A stretch of 64,000 nt of DNA from Plenodomus lindquistii (taxonomy: Eukaryota > Ascomycota > Dothideomycetes > Pleosporales > Leptosphaeriaceae): contig JANUWI010000021.1 of the NCBI GenBank assembly GCA_025504975.1, positions 620,001 to 684,000 on the forward strand. Reading direction: 5' to 3'. The translations under genes and the position numbers were made by a program. Under the pieces are notes generated by a model that ran no database searches, was not told where the DNA came from, and worked only from the letters and a program-made list of their open reading frames with translations. Of this stretch, positions 34,318-44,453 are shown one piece after another; the first letter of the stretch is position 1; every line of letters starts with the position of its first letter.

Positions 34318-35660
34318 TCAACGTGGTCGCGATGCCGTCACGAGGTTATCCATGCAGTGTCTCTGCATCGCAAAGCGCGGCACAAAGCTGCTTATAGCTA
34401 TGGCTATCATGACTATAAAGACGACCTGTAAGGCCATGTTGTAGGATTTCAGGACGGCGACCTTGGTAGGATATGTGTCTGCCATCGTCCAAAGCACAGA
34501 GATGAGACGCTCCAACTCTTGTGTAAAAGCAGTGGAGAGGCCAGATCTAGGCAGTGCGCGAGACATGGCGCTCTGAAAGACGGATCCTAAGAGCCCGCTC
34601 GAGGGCGTCGAGCCGCGAGAGACATTGCACATCGCGCTGGATCGTCAGCACATACTCCCACGCCGATTGGCACGCCTCTACTGCGCATGAAGGCGCCGTA
34701 CATGCAGGCTGCTATGGCGCGATCTTCAGACTTGGACACCGCCTAGGTCACCACTTTGACGCTGGTCAGGACCATGCCGTTGCCGACACCGAACAGCGCC
34801 AGAGCGACGGCGAAGACCGCCTTTGGGGTGAGCGCATCGAGCATGAAGAACACACCGCATGCCACCGTGGTCCCGGCCCATCTGAGCGAGACTACCCATC
34901 GATACCGCCCTAGGCGCGAGGTAAGCGGGGCGACGACGACCAAGCTGCGCACGAGAAGACAGACGACGGGAAGGGGTTCAATGCCTGCACAGACTGATGA
35001 GGACTGTCAGACGGGCATGCGATACAAGGGCACATGGTACAGAGCAGCGAAGAGCTAGAGGCATGTCAACAACGCACGCTGCAGGAACGCGCGGGAAAGG
35101 GTGTCGTCGGGAGAGACTCGCAACAACCCCCTTCACGAACGCGCAACAGAGAGCGGCGGCCGAGCTAGTGCTGTGCCAGTGGGACAAGAGTTACGACCAT
35201 GTTAGTGTCGGAGGTTACGTTCGTCTAATTACGAATGTATTGTGGTCAGGGATCAGTTGTCGAGTCGTCCGAAGCGGTAGATGGTGACGGGGATGATATG
35301 ACCACCCCACTACCGCCCACATCCCCATATCCATCCCCAAACGCTCCGTCTTCCCAATCCAAACAACGCGCTGGCCACTTCTATCGCGAACGAGACACTG
35401 CAGGCGGGTGCGTCGACCAAGTCAGTATTCTCCTCGCCTCGCCCATTGCCTCTACCCCGGATGTTCACAGCGTGTCCTTGCTCTGATTGTTCCGGTACCT
35501 CGAAGTCGCAGGCGTCAGCATCACTCTCTGAATCGCCGCCGGCTGAAGGGCCTGACGTAGACCTGCTAGACCGCGAACACGACGATGTTCAGCAGACTCA
35601 CGACGATGGGCCCCAAGGTAGCTGCGGACCCCCACGGATGCTGTGTGCCCCCCCATGAGC
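34318..35660 (-). pseudogene. MFS (DHA2-type) transporter relic, C-terminal half
   Basis: On the minus strand the order of recognisable pieces follows a 14-TM drug:proton antiporter from its middle to its C-terminus. Near 35640-35580 is SWGGTQHPWGSAATLGPIV, the conserved Trp-Gly-Gly segment after TM6. At 34743-34952 come APLTSRLGRYRWVV and a helix ending LFGVGNGMVLTSVKVVT. A TAG (34743-34745, likely from CAG) is followed by AVSKSEDRAIAACMYGAFMR in the same frame. At 34318-34632 are the final TM (VVFIVMIAIAISSFV) and a QRHCMDN tail. Several stops and frame changes separate the pieces. TM1-6 are missing here, and a matching N-terminal half lies on the opposite strand at 38490-38910. It lies immediately beyond the truncated end of the P450-reductase relic. 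Confidence 0.7.
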
Positions 35661-35721
35661 GACCGACACGGCGCCGAGCCTGACCATCTGCCTCGACTTC
35701 CCCACGAGAGAGAGGCTCAAG

Positions 35722-37768
35722 TCACCATCTGTTTGACAAAAGCGCAACGCAACCAACAGGCCGACGCATCTCACGGTTGTCAGTTGCTTCCAGTAGTGTG
35801 CGAAAATCACGCGCGGTGGCTGGGTGTGTAAGCTTGGCATATGCTCTGAATAGCCCGCCTGTACTGACAGGCGAGGCTGGCGGGAAGACGGGAGAAGGAT
35901 TCAGGCAGGGCACAGTGAGTATGCTGTCTCTCCACAGGCCCTAACACATCACCGCACGGCGAACAGCCTGTTTAACTCCGGGTAAGATGACAACACAATC
36001 GTCGGCGAAGTTGGTCGTCTCTGGTGGTATATTCTCTTCGCTCGAGCGCTAGAACTTGACACAAACTTGCCGCGCGGCAATCGAACTGCGTGAAGGCCGG
36101 AAAGTCTGCTCTTTCTACACTTCGAACTCGGACAGGAGATCGTCTTGGTCGAGATCGTCGGTTCCTATAAGCGCCAACCTAGTTCCACCGAGCTTTGTTA
36201 TCATCCTGTTTAGGTACTTGGGCACTTTGTGCAGGGTGTTCACCTACTGGTGGTGACCACATCTGAACACCCTCAACCCACTCTCCTACACCCGCTCCAT
36301 TGACGACACCCTCTACGCAGGATACGAATCGCCAGCCAAATCACTCGTGCGCAAGCTGAGGACCCAAGTTACAGACTGCGCCGCGCTGTTAGCCAGCTGA
36401 CCTTCGTAAAACGCAGTGCTGATCACGGCAAGCATGTCTGTTGATGTGTTTTAACTTTGTAGAAATCGATGCGAGCTTTGAAGCCATGGTGGTCTACGTG
36501 CTCAGCAAGCCGTCCTGCAAGGTTACAAAAAGTGCCGCTGTTGGAACCATGGTTAGCGTGCAACGTCCTTTTGCGCATGGTCCCTTTCTCGATCATGCTC
36601 GCTTGCGCGTGGTCGATATCTTGGCTGTTGGCCAAGAACCACGCATGCCTCAACATGCCAGAAGGAAGATTAACGTGCAAGCTTGCATACACACAAAAGT
36701 TGTCTGGTTTGACTGTGAGCGTTTCTCTCGTCTTGAGGCCGTGCTCGGGATCCCGCAGTGGCAAGTTGGAGCTTTACAGGAAGATAGCTACGACAAACAA
36801 ACAGCCGCTGTTAGGCAGATGGACGACCGATGCAGGACCGCACGCCGTTTTCAAACAGCTTGTAGCAGGTAGGAAAGCGCGCGTTGTAGCCGTTGGATCC
36901 TCATCCACCATGCGGTTCGGTTAGAAAGTATCTGCATTGCTGTCTTGCACCCTCAGATCTCGCTAGGTCATTGGAAACAGCGCGATGACTGGTGCACCAG
37001 CCTGGACATGATACTGTTTGCCAAGCATAGTGTTCTCTCTAGCAGCAAGAGCCGTTGAAGCAGCGGTTGGCGAAGAACGAAGGGTCTCCTGTAGCACTGC
37101 GGTGATATGGAAGCCGCGCAAGGTGCTCGGTACCTCTTCCAACGACACTATTGACCTCTGCTCGCGCCTTCGCGCAAGCAGCAGGGTACTTAAACAGGTA
37201 GTACAACGTGAAGAAGAGCAGGCCTGCAGTGGTCTCATGGCCAACAATTAAGAAGGTCATCATTCTGTTGACGAAACTATGTCCTAACAAAATGAGCAAG
37301 ACTCAATGCTTTGTGGCAAGACTCTGGGCTCCACACACAGTTATATCTTTCTCAATCGCCGGGTCCACGCCCTTGAGCTTAGCATTAAGCCAGTCCCCCC
37401 AATTGATATCAGGCCAGTATCTGTGAGTTTCGGAGAAGCGGGAAACCTGTGCGAGCGAGTGTCTCTAGGCGCGGTCAACGTTGGCCTGGATGAACCTAGC
37501 CATCGCTTTGACGAACGAGTGCGTGACCATGCACGCAAGTATCTTCGGCCGTTTCAGCTAACCGAACTGAGTGGAGAATTCCACATCTGATCGCATGGTT
37601 CTTGCCCAACGAAGCAATCACATGTAGAGCAACCTCCGATGCCAAATCCAACCAATCCTCTTGGAGCGAACCGTAATACTCGTGAACATTAAAGCCCTCT
37701 TTAAAGCCAAGCCACTCCATCCCACTAGGCCAAGGCTCCTTTGGACTTGCTTCTGTATCAACTTGCAT
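35722..37768 (-). pseudogene. CYP505-type P450:reductase fusion relic, truncated
   Basis: Minus-strand pieces occur in the order of a self-sufficient fatty-acid hydroxylase. A substrate-domain helix (EDWLDLASEVA) is near 37680. The I-helix motif FLIVGHETTAGLL is at about 37250-37215. The K-helix ETLR is near 37110. The haem-ligand loop FENGVRSCIGR has its Cys codon at about 36832-36834. The inter-domain segment TLTVKPDNFCVYASL is near 36700. Flavodoxin (FMN) motifs follow: GSNSGT near 36550, STAFYEGQLANSAAQSV near 36400, FRCGHH near 36280 and PKYLNRMITKLGGTRL near 36215-36170. The start of the FAD domain (LFRAYAKLTHPATARDF) is at about 35870-35815. Frameshifts and stops separate many pieces. 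The N-terminal 100-150 residues and the NADPH-binding domain are not found. Functional members hydroxylate fatty acids using NADPH. This copy cannot be functional. Confidence 0.8.
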
Positions 37769-38489
37769 CTCGCTGCCCCGGCTAAACCGTCAAATTCGGC
37801 CGCTCATGCCGGATGCCCACATGCTCGACGAGTGTAGACGCTAAATCACCTGTCGCAGGCGCACTACATGCCCAATTTCACCAACGCCTAAGTCTCGCCC
37901 AAGATGCGTGTCTGCTGTCAACTGTACACTACAAGCACTGCAAAAGGGCACTCCGGTTTCGAAACACGCATCTGGCTATGCTTGACCTCTCAAGCAACAT
38001 TGGATAGTGTTCACCTCCGTGTAACACTCGCCTCGGGTTTAATGGACACGATCAGCACCACCCAGTCCATCATCAGCAAATCGCAACTCAACAGTCAAGT
38101 CTGGCGATAGCATCCCCCTTCTAGCACCAAGAGAACGAGATGGATTCACCGTCAGGTGTCCTAAAGCGCAAGCGTAGTATAACGCCGCCGCATGGCGCTC
38201 AGCTTGAGATTATGCACGTGTCTCAACACACAACAAGCTGTACATTAGTTCAGCAGAAATAAAGGTAGGGACTTCCCCCCTCTTTCGTTTATTCAACTGA
38301 CGAGACAGAGATGATAGCTTTTGATGCCTCTCTGGAGTTGGAAGTAGCACGAAGCGCCACTACACTGGTGCCATGGACCGCGTTTAATAGCTGCGACGGG
38401 CGACAGTCTGAGCGCTCTGCCAGCGTGTGCGCATCACGCACGCCTCGGTGCATCAGTCCACAAACACCGCTTATTGCCTGTGTCAGGCA
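37769..38489. other. Region between the divergent CYP505 and MFS relics
   Basis: This probably holds the former shared promoter. A plus-strand frame beginning with ATG at 38140 (MDSPSGVLKRKRSITPP) could be the cytosolic N-terminus of the MFS gene, since it lies upstream of TM1 on the same strand. No P450 N-terminal membrane anchor is visible on the minus strand. Confidence 0.35.
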
Positions 38490-38910
38490 AGCCGGCGCCG
38501 ACGAGAGTGGCTGGTATCGACCAGCCTCAGCTTCATATTCTTTGTCGTCTTGCTGGATGCGACCATCCTAGTCACAGCCTTACCCGTGGGTCATACCAAA
38601 ACACATCTCAAGCATGTTCGTGCCACTGATCTTCAGATACAGAAGATAGCACACGCCCTGGATGGCTTAGCCGCGGAGTCCTTCTGGGCCGGCTTGTTCT
38701 ACCTCCTCACCCAGGCTGTCTTCCAGCCCGTGATCGCGGCAGCTGCTCGTCTCCTTGATCGTCGTATTCACGTTTGGCATTGTCTTCTGCGCGCTTGCGT
38801 AAGACTTTACTGTCATTCTAGTCAAACAGTGCTGCTAGGGTGTTGGCAGCGAAGGCATTACCATGACACAGGTTATCTTCCTGCGGCTAATTTATGAAAT
38901 AAGGTCTCCC
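38490..38910 (+). pseudogene. MFS (DHA2-type) transporter relic, N-terminal half
   Basis: The frame starting near 38490 gives TM1 (LSFIFFVVLLDATILVTALP) and a second segment, FWAGLFYLLTQAVFQPVIAAA, typical of TM2 and its flanks. After a one-base shift near 38765 the match continues as VFTFGIVFCALA, stop, DFTVILV, then GITMTQVIF, corresponding to TM3-TM4 and the conserved QGVGGGGI loop of this family. The stop before GVGS is TAG where the family has Gln. The similarity ends at about 38910, before TM5/6. The C-terminal half of such a protein is on the other strand at 34318-35660. Confidence 0.7.
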
Positions 38911-39700
38911 CATGCCTGTACCCAGCTCTACTACAAGACAGACGCGGGCGTAGTAGGACGCTACACGGGCATATCAGCGCCTACATACTAAAGAGAGTGA
39001 TGTAATTGTAAAGAACAGGCGGCCAAAGTCTCCTAGCTAAGAGAACCCTCGCGGATAAGGTAACGGAAGAACAGGTGCTAGCAGACAAGGTTGATTAGCA
39101 TTAATATAACGGGTTAGCAGTCTCGTAGGAGCGCATAGAAGAGCTGGAGGTAGTAGGCACCTCCTGAGCCTGAGCCTGAGGTCGGCGGTCCCCCGGAGCC
39201 CTTTCGGCGGGCGACGGGGTTGTAGTTGTGGCCGGGGAAATGTTGGTCCTAGTACTGCTTAATAAATTGCAGAAACCTTAGGTTGTCCTATATCTTGCAC
39301 TTTATGAGCGACTTAACGCGAAGAGGCCTGTTAATCTAATGCTTTGCGAAAATATCTAGCACATAGTAGCACCTGTGGCTAGGAGGGAGGGGGCTATAGA
39401 CATACTCTGTAGTACTTTGAAATTCTGCAAGTATGTATATTCTGTATTTGCATCGAGCTTAACTTGCGACATGGGCATGTATACGGCGCCTAAGCTCTTT
39501 AGTAAGATACAGGTAGAGGGCTGTGCTGAGAGAGCTTCTTAACGCTTGTCTCTTATCGCATAAGCCCCTCTTCCCTTGCCGCAAGTAGCTGCATTATGGT
39601 CCTAGTTACTGCTCTGTACGTTTTAGCTTCTCTAGGCCTAAAGTCTTGAGGGCTTCACTTCTCCGATGCTGCGCCTTCTTAGGAAATGCTAAAGCGACCA
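38911..39700. other. AT-rich stretch with many stops, possible transposon remnant
   Basis: No frame longer than 60 codons on either strand, in contrast to the flanks, and TAG/TAA are frequent. One forward frame near 39120-39160 reads RIEELEVVGTS followed by a GAGCCT repeat, faintly like the coiled coil and proline-rich linker of an LTR-retrotransposon Gag. That is too little for a call. Confidence 0.25.
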
Positions 39701-39921
39701 AGACAGACTACAAGGACGTCTGATCTAGTTGAACACATTTGCCGTGTACTCTCCGCTTCGCAAGAGAGCCTGACCGGGGTCCATTCAATGATGCTGCAAG
39801 CGGGGACGCTGAAACACGCGCCTTTGAGGGTACTGTGTATGTCTGGAGAGACAAAGTGCTGCCCGAGTGAGTGCCTGCCGGTGCGTGTGCTTCCAGTGAC
39901 AACGAGGGCAATAGGGAGAGA

Positions 39922-39980
39922 ATGAACGTGAGATGTGCTGCAGTATGTTGAATGGGTGGTGCAGCACATCTCACGTTCAT
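39922..39980. repeat. Perfect 21-bp inverted repeat with 17-nt loop
   Basis: 39922-39942 (ATGAACGTGAGATGTGCTGC plus A) is exactly complementary to 39960-39980, leaving a 17-nt loop at 39943-39959. A transcript of either strand would fold into a stable 21-bp stem. There is no T run after it, and no neighbouring gene is recognised. Confidence 0.9.
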
Positions 39981-40893
39981 GCGACCGTATGGGTGGCTTG
40001 TAGTGCAGGTGCTGCCAATGCCTGACAAGGTTCGTGGGAAATCGTCGTGCCTGTCGCTGTGGCTGGTTTATTCGTAGTCGACAACGCCGCCATGTTGCGC
40101 TGCTCGAGCGGGATGGAGCGGGGTGGGCGTGGTGGGCGTTGCCGTCGCTGAATAGGTGGTGCAGCTTACGGTACCATGGATGGTTCCAAATTAATGGAAG
40201 GGGTGGTCTAATAACCTACCCCACGTCGACGCCGCGGTTAGGTAGATAGCGAGGACACGGAGACAACGCAAAGTCATGATCCACATGAGAGAGGTTTGTT
40301 CGTAGCGGCGTTGTATGCTCCCTATAGCTGAGTGTTAAGTGGCTGCTGATGACCGTTTCAAAGGGCTCGCCCGCAGAGCTGTAGAGCTCGAGAGCAAGGC
40401 CAGAGGGCTTGAGAGGGGTGTGTTATGGGGAGTGGATGCAGCCTTGCGTCTCGTAGTTTGCAAACGTCTGCGTCTAAGGCTAGCAGAAATCAAAGTGGAA
40501 TAACGGGGAGGGTTTAGAATGAAAGTGGTGAGCAACTATCAAACATGTGTGCCCGTGACCTTGGTCGAACATGCTAAACTGCTGAGGAGACGATTGGCGT
40601 CTGAGAGAACGTGATGGGGAAGGGGTGTCGGCGTTATTGAAAGGTATGCGACCGCTATTGGTGGGTAGAAGGTCTGGCTAGTCGTGTGCTGGGGGTGTAT
40701 GTAGAGTCTGCATAACACACTATCAGGAGTTATGTTGTGCCGGGGGCGTATGTGGAGTCGTTATACTGCCTCATCAAGACTTGTAGTATGCTAGGTGTAT
40801 ACGGTGTTGTCATCATACGGTACTGTAATATCCCGTCACATGCCGAGATTCAATCTGTATCCAGCAAAAAAGAAAAAGAGCAAGATGGAGCAG
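39981..40893. other. No gene recognised
   Basis: Short frames on both strands, without motifs. Confidence 0.35.
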
Positions 40894-41642
40894 TCAGCCA
40901 TCTAAGGTACTCGCAGCGCAGGGTATCGAGGGTCCGGGGGCGGCAGAGGGTGTGGGAGCGTATTGTGACGCTAAGGCAACCTTGACGAGCATGCGAATTT
41001 GGGCACAGCCATCCACCTCGAGCACTTTGTGTAGCTCGCTGTTGGCGTCTGGCTTGCTTATAAAGACCTGGCTGCCGTATGTGAGGCTCGCATCATTTGT
41101 AGGTTGCTCATCCAGCCTGATCCATATGCTCCCACTACGATCCAAATCCGCCGCTCGTTCAGTCAACCGCGCCTTGGCGTTGATCATGGTCGCATGCATG
41201 GAGCTTTGGACAGTGATGTAGACGTCCCAGCTTCGGGATGAGTGCAATGAGATGCGCTGTCAAGCCTACGCCAGGCACCTATAGTCGGAGAACGGAAGTA
41301 ACGATAAATCAGACGCGTTGTCAAGTTCATATGTGATGCTGGAGCAGAGAGGGTTGGTGCTGTAGGTCAATGATCAGCGACAATAAGCGACAATGACAGA
41401 GAGACTCTCCTCCGGTGCAGGTCAGCGAGGCACAGCGGTTTCGACGAAGACGCGTGGATGATTGGCGGGTCGTGGCCGAGGCCGTACGCCATTTGTGCAG
41501 AGCGCCAGTGGGATCTACACTCTTTCAAAGTTCCACACCGCATGCATGTTCTCTCCCGAATCTTGCAGGCATGCAGACAAGTTATGGAAATCTTGTCGCG
41601 CACAGGCAGGCTTTATTCGAGCGTGTGGTGTTCTTTAAGCCA

Positions 41643-41672
41643 AGATGGGTAAAGTCGAGATGGGTAAAGCCG
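41643..41672. repeat. 15-bp tandem duplication
   Basis: AGATGGGTAAAGTCG is followed directly by AGATGGGTAAAGCCG. Confidence 0.85.
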
Positions 41673-42316
41673 TGGAAGTGCAAGTGTAACGTGGAAAGTC
41701 ATCGTGGGGGTGAGGATTCGAAAGCGGCTTCGTGCGTGGCAAGTGTCTGGTACACGCTAAAATAACAGAGCACCAAAAGACATACTGGACGTTGCTACGA
41801 TCGAGCTCGCGCTCGCTGCTATAGTGGAGAGTATCGCTATAAGTTTCGTTCTCGAAAAAGGCCTCGGGTGGGGTAAGATGATCGGTACAGCGCACTGACA
41901 AACCCGTCGATTGAATGTGCGAGGTTGCCCATCCTCCACCGTCCATCCCCTTCGCCGCCTATCTAGCAATAACGCCCTTCCACACTCCTCCAACTGCTGC
42001 TGTCCTCGCCTGTTGTGAGACCCTGGGGCGTCTCGCGCTGTACATTACGGCCGTCGATCATGATCCCCACAGCGAACGCTGTCCCAGTCGTGATCAAGCC
42101 ATCCTCAATGTCTAGCTTGCAGTTCCTCGAATGAACACTCCTCTGACATGGGCTTCTCAAGATTAGGATATACGCTCGCCAAATCCACGAATACAACTTC
42201 CAGTCGCCATGCATGGAGCCTTGATCAGTGATGTAGACGAGGAGGATGTCGTTGGTGAGGCTGGGGTGGTGGGTGCAGGGCATGCTCACCGTCAGCCATG
42301 GAACCCGCTATCGATC

Positions 42317-42364
42317 GTGATGATGATGATGATGATGATGATGATCATGTTGATGATGATGATG
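42317..42364. repeat. Interrupted GAT microsatellite
   Basis: A GAT run of about 28 bp, a short interruption (CATGTT), then a further GAT run. On the minus strand it would encode poly-Ile and so creates an artificial hydrophobic stretch in the overlapping frame. Confidence 0.9.
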
Positions 42365-43066
42365 CTCATTAGATCGGTGGACGTCGAGTTTGGAGGCGAG
42401 GCAGGTGTTGTCATGGTACGGAGTGAAGTGGTTGTTGATTGAAGAGGTGATGGCTCTTCATCGACATCCATGTGAGGCTCGTCGACTGCAGTCAGGACAT
42501 CGACCTGTTCTCCTGCTGCGTTAGACGTTCCCATTGTAGGCTTGCTGGGCTCGCCATTCAGCACTTGTACGAACTAACCCACCGCCAGCTCTTCTAAGCA
42601 CTGGATCTTCATAGCCTTTGGTAGCCCAAGGCACAAGTGAGTGCCCAGAGACTGCCAAAGCAGAGATCAAATCGTGCGATCGAGAAGTCATTGAAAATGC
42701 ACGCTGGATTGAGGAACAATCTCCCTATGCGCTTGGCTGCACATCTGTTATGCAGCAGGCCTTGACGGGAACCGGCAGTTTGAATCGAGGCTTGGTGTGT
42801 GATCGATCAGTGGGGCTCGACTGCGTCTGGTGGGCTGCAGCATGGTGTGGTCCATCCCTTGCAGCCGCTTGATTGTGTGTATCAAGACATCTGAGGTCTC
42901 GAGTGGGACTGAAATGGGGCGGGCTCGATGTCACCAAAATTGGCTTGTTGGGTTTGGGGAGCTCGACCAGCGCGCTGGTATTCGACGGTTTGTCTTGGAT
43001 GAGATCGTTACCGAATTGGGGTTCTTCATGTGAGTCAAGCTCAAATTCTTCTACACATCGTCCCAA

Positions 43067-44143
43067 ACAAGGGGAGCGTCGTCACCGTCCAGGTCGGAGT
43101 CGTGGTCGCTAAGGTGGGGGCGGAAAAGCAAAGACCCTCTTCCGTGTGAGCAGATTGCGCAGACTCGTGGTCACCGGGTAAGTACGGGTACCTCAAAAGT
43201 GAGTAACTCGATTTTACTGCGCAGCCTCATGCAAGTCTCACCGCACAACCCAACAAGATGTCTTGTCTTTCAAGAAGGAACATGAGAAGGTAATGTCTCC
43301 TTCCACTTCACAGGCACGGGCTTCGGCTAAGGACGTGAACTTGGAGGGCTGGGCGCTAGCTCCCCTTTGAGCGCGTACGTGACTTAGCAGCGGTGATGCA
43401 GCACGCCAACGCGTGAAGATGCTCGCGATAACAGGATGCAGCGGGGCAGCGGGGCAGAGGCGCAGAGAGACACCGAGAGGAGCAGAGAGATGGGTTGAGG
43501 CAAGAGCAGCGCAGTGCGAGCGGCGAGGTCATGGAAGGTGTCCTAAGCTAGCTTCACCACCCAGCCACCTTAGCTTACCTCGCCCGCCGCCTTGCAACAA
43601 CAACGACATGCCCCCAACGCCCATACAGCCTACGCAAGCACGCGCCGACCTAGTTGGATCGAGGACCGCATCTTGAAATCGCGGCATGGTCAATCCAGCC
43701 ACGGTGAGTGTGAGGTCAAGAATTGAGCCCGAGGCGCCTACAAACAACTTGAATTCGGACACTTGACATGCCTCCTCTGCGCGCTGCCCACCTGCACGGG
43801 CGAGTATGGAACCACAGAGCGCAAGACATGGAGCACGATGATGGCACCGCTGTGCTCGACTGGGTGCAGGCCACGTCCCTCAAGCCCCTCAACGAGAGCA
43901 CCACCGCGCAACACGGCCATGGCCCATGGCCAGCGCCTTGACAACCCCGAGCCCCAGCCTGCCCTCGACGACTTGTACGCCGTCCACAGCCCCTCTGCGC
44001 ACCACGAGCATGGGCATGCCCACAACCACGCTTACGTCCACGCCCACGCTCACACCGACGCCTCCCACGCCAAGGTCATTCGTTTTGGAACCTAACACTG
44101 AGCTGTCTCGACTTTGTTCTCTGGAAATCTCATCTTCACCTAA
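43067..44143 (+). other. Unassigned stretch with a histidine-rich frame
   Basis: The plus-strand frame 43763-44095 ends in a strongly His-rich segment at about 44000-44070 (HHEHGHAHNHAYVHAHAHTD), like the metal-binding loops of ZIP or CDF zinc transporters, but there are no membrane segments next to it. Another plus frame at 43790-43935 (RVWNHRAQDMEHDDGTAV) also looks protein-like. A good donor, GTGAGT, lies near 43701, but I cannot build a convincing gene. Confidence 0.3.
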
Positions 44144-44453
44144 ATGGCGCAACATGGTGTGGGTGACCTTGCACATACGTAAAACTCTTCGCTGACATGT
44201 TCAGTCTGACGAGTCGCTTGCGCTGCTCACTCGGCTGAGCCAGAAGCCTGGCGTACAAAGCACGCTTATACTGTCGCGAGAAAACGGCACAAGCATACGC
44301 ACGTCTGGTCTCATATTGAACAGCTCTCTAGCACCTCTAGTCAGCCGATTCGATGTCCCACAGCCACGACTCCGCCTCACTACCGCGCCCACAGCCCGCC
44401 GGCTCGCCGCTCTTGTTGGACTGAACTGTATATGCCATGTACTGTACAACTAG
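44144..44453 (+). pseudogene. Roadblock/LC7-domain protein, probably broken
   Basis: A 46-nt intron (44159-44204, GTGGGT donor, GCTGAC branch, CAG acceptor) would join ATG-GCG-CAA-CAT-GGT to a second exon. That exon begins SDESLALLTRLSQKPGVQST and continues with LILSRENGTSIRTSGLI, a close match to the first strand-helix-strand of fungal roadblock/LC7 proteins, small dimeric folds of dynein and Ragulator-type complexes. The frame then runs to a TAG at 44451 (87 residues in all). The expected second helix appears in another frame just there (VYAMYCTTSG, stop, MVETY), so the gene seems to have lost frame near 44350-44430 and gained a stop. A missed intron is the alternative. Confidence 0.5.

Larger units (their letters stand above)
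40894..43066 (-). pseudogene. Possible decayed gene on the minus strand, family not recognised
   Basis: Protein-like minus-strand frames follow each other. 42725-43066 is Pro/Ser-rich (LVELPKPNKPILVTSSPPHF). 42292-42564 is acidic (AVDEPHMDVDEEPSPLQ) and runs into the ATC microsatellite as poly-Ile. 41963-42289 contains DILLVYITDQGSMHGDWKLY and a coherent tail, LDIEDGLITTGTAFAVGIM. 40894-41247 contains DVYITVQSSMHATM and a compact domain-like sequence ending at a TGA (STLDG). The segments VYIT-x-Q-x-SMH at 42240 and 41225 come from a roughly 33-bp DNA repeat, so part of the gene may have been duplicated. No known domain is visible. The intervening 41250-41960 does not continue the frame. Confidence 0.35.

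Noticed and set aside
38911..39700. Gypsy-type Gag remnant
   Set aside because: A single short coiled-coil-like peptide and a GAGCCT repeat are too little; no zinc knuckle, protease or LTR was seen.
42292..42564. Apparent transmembrane helix of consecutive isoleucines
   Set aside because: It is the GAT/ATC microsatellite read in one frame, not a membrane segment.
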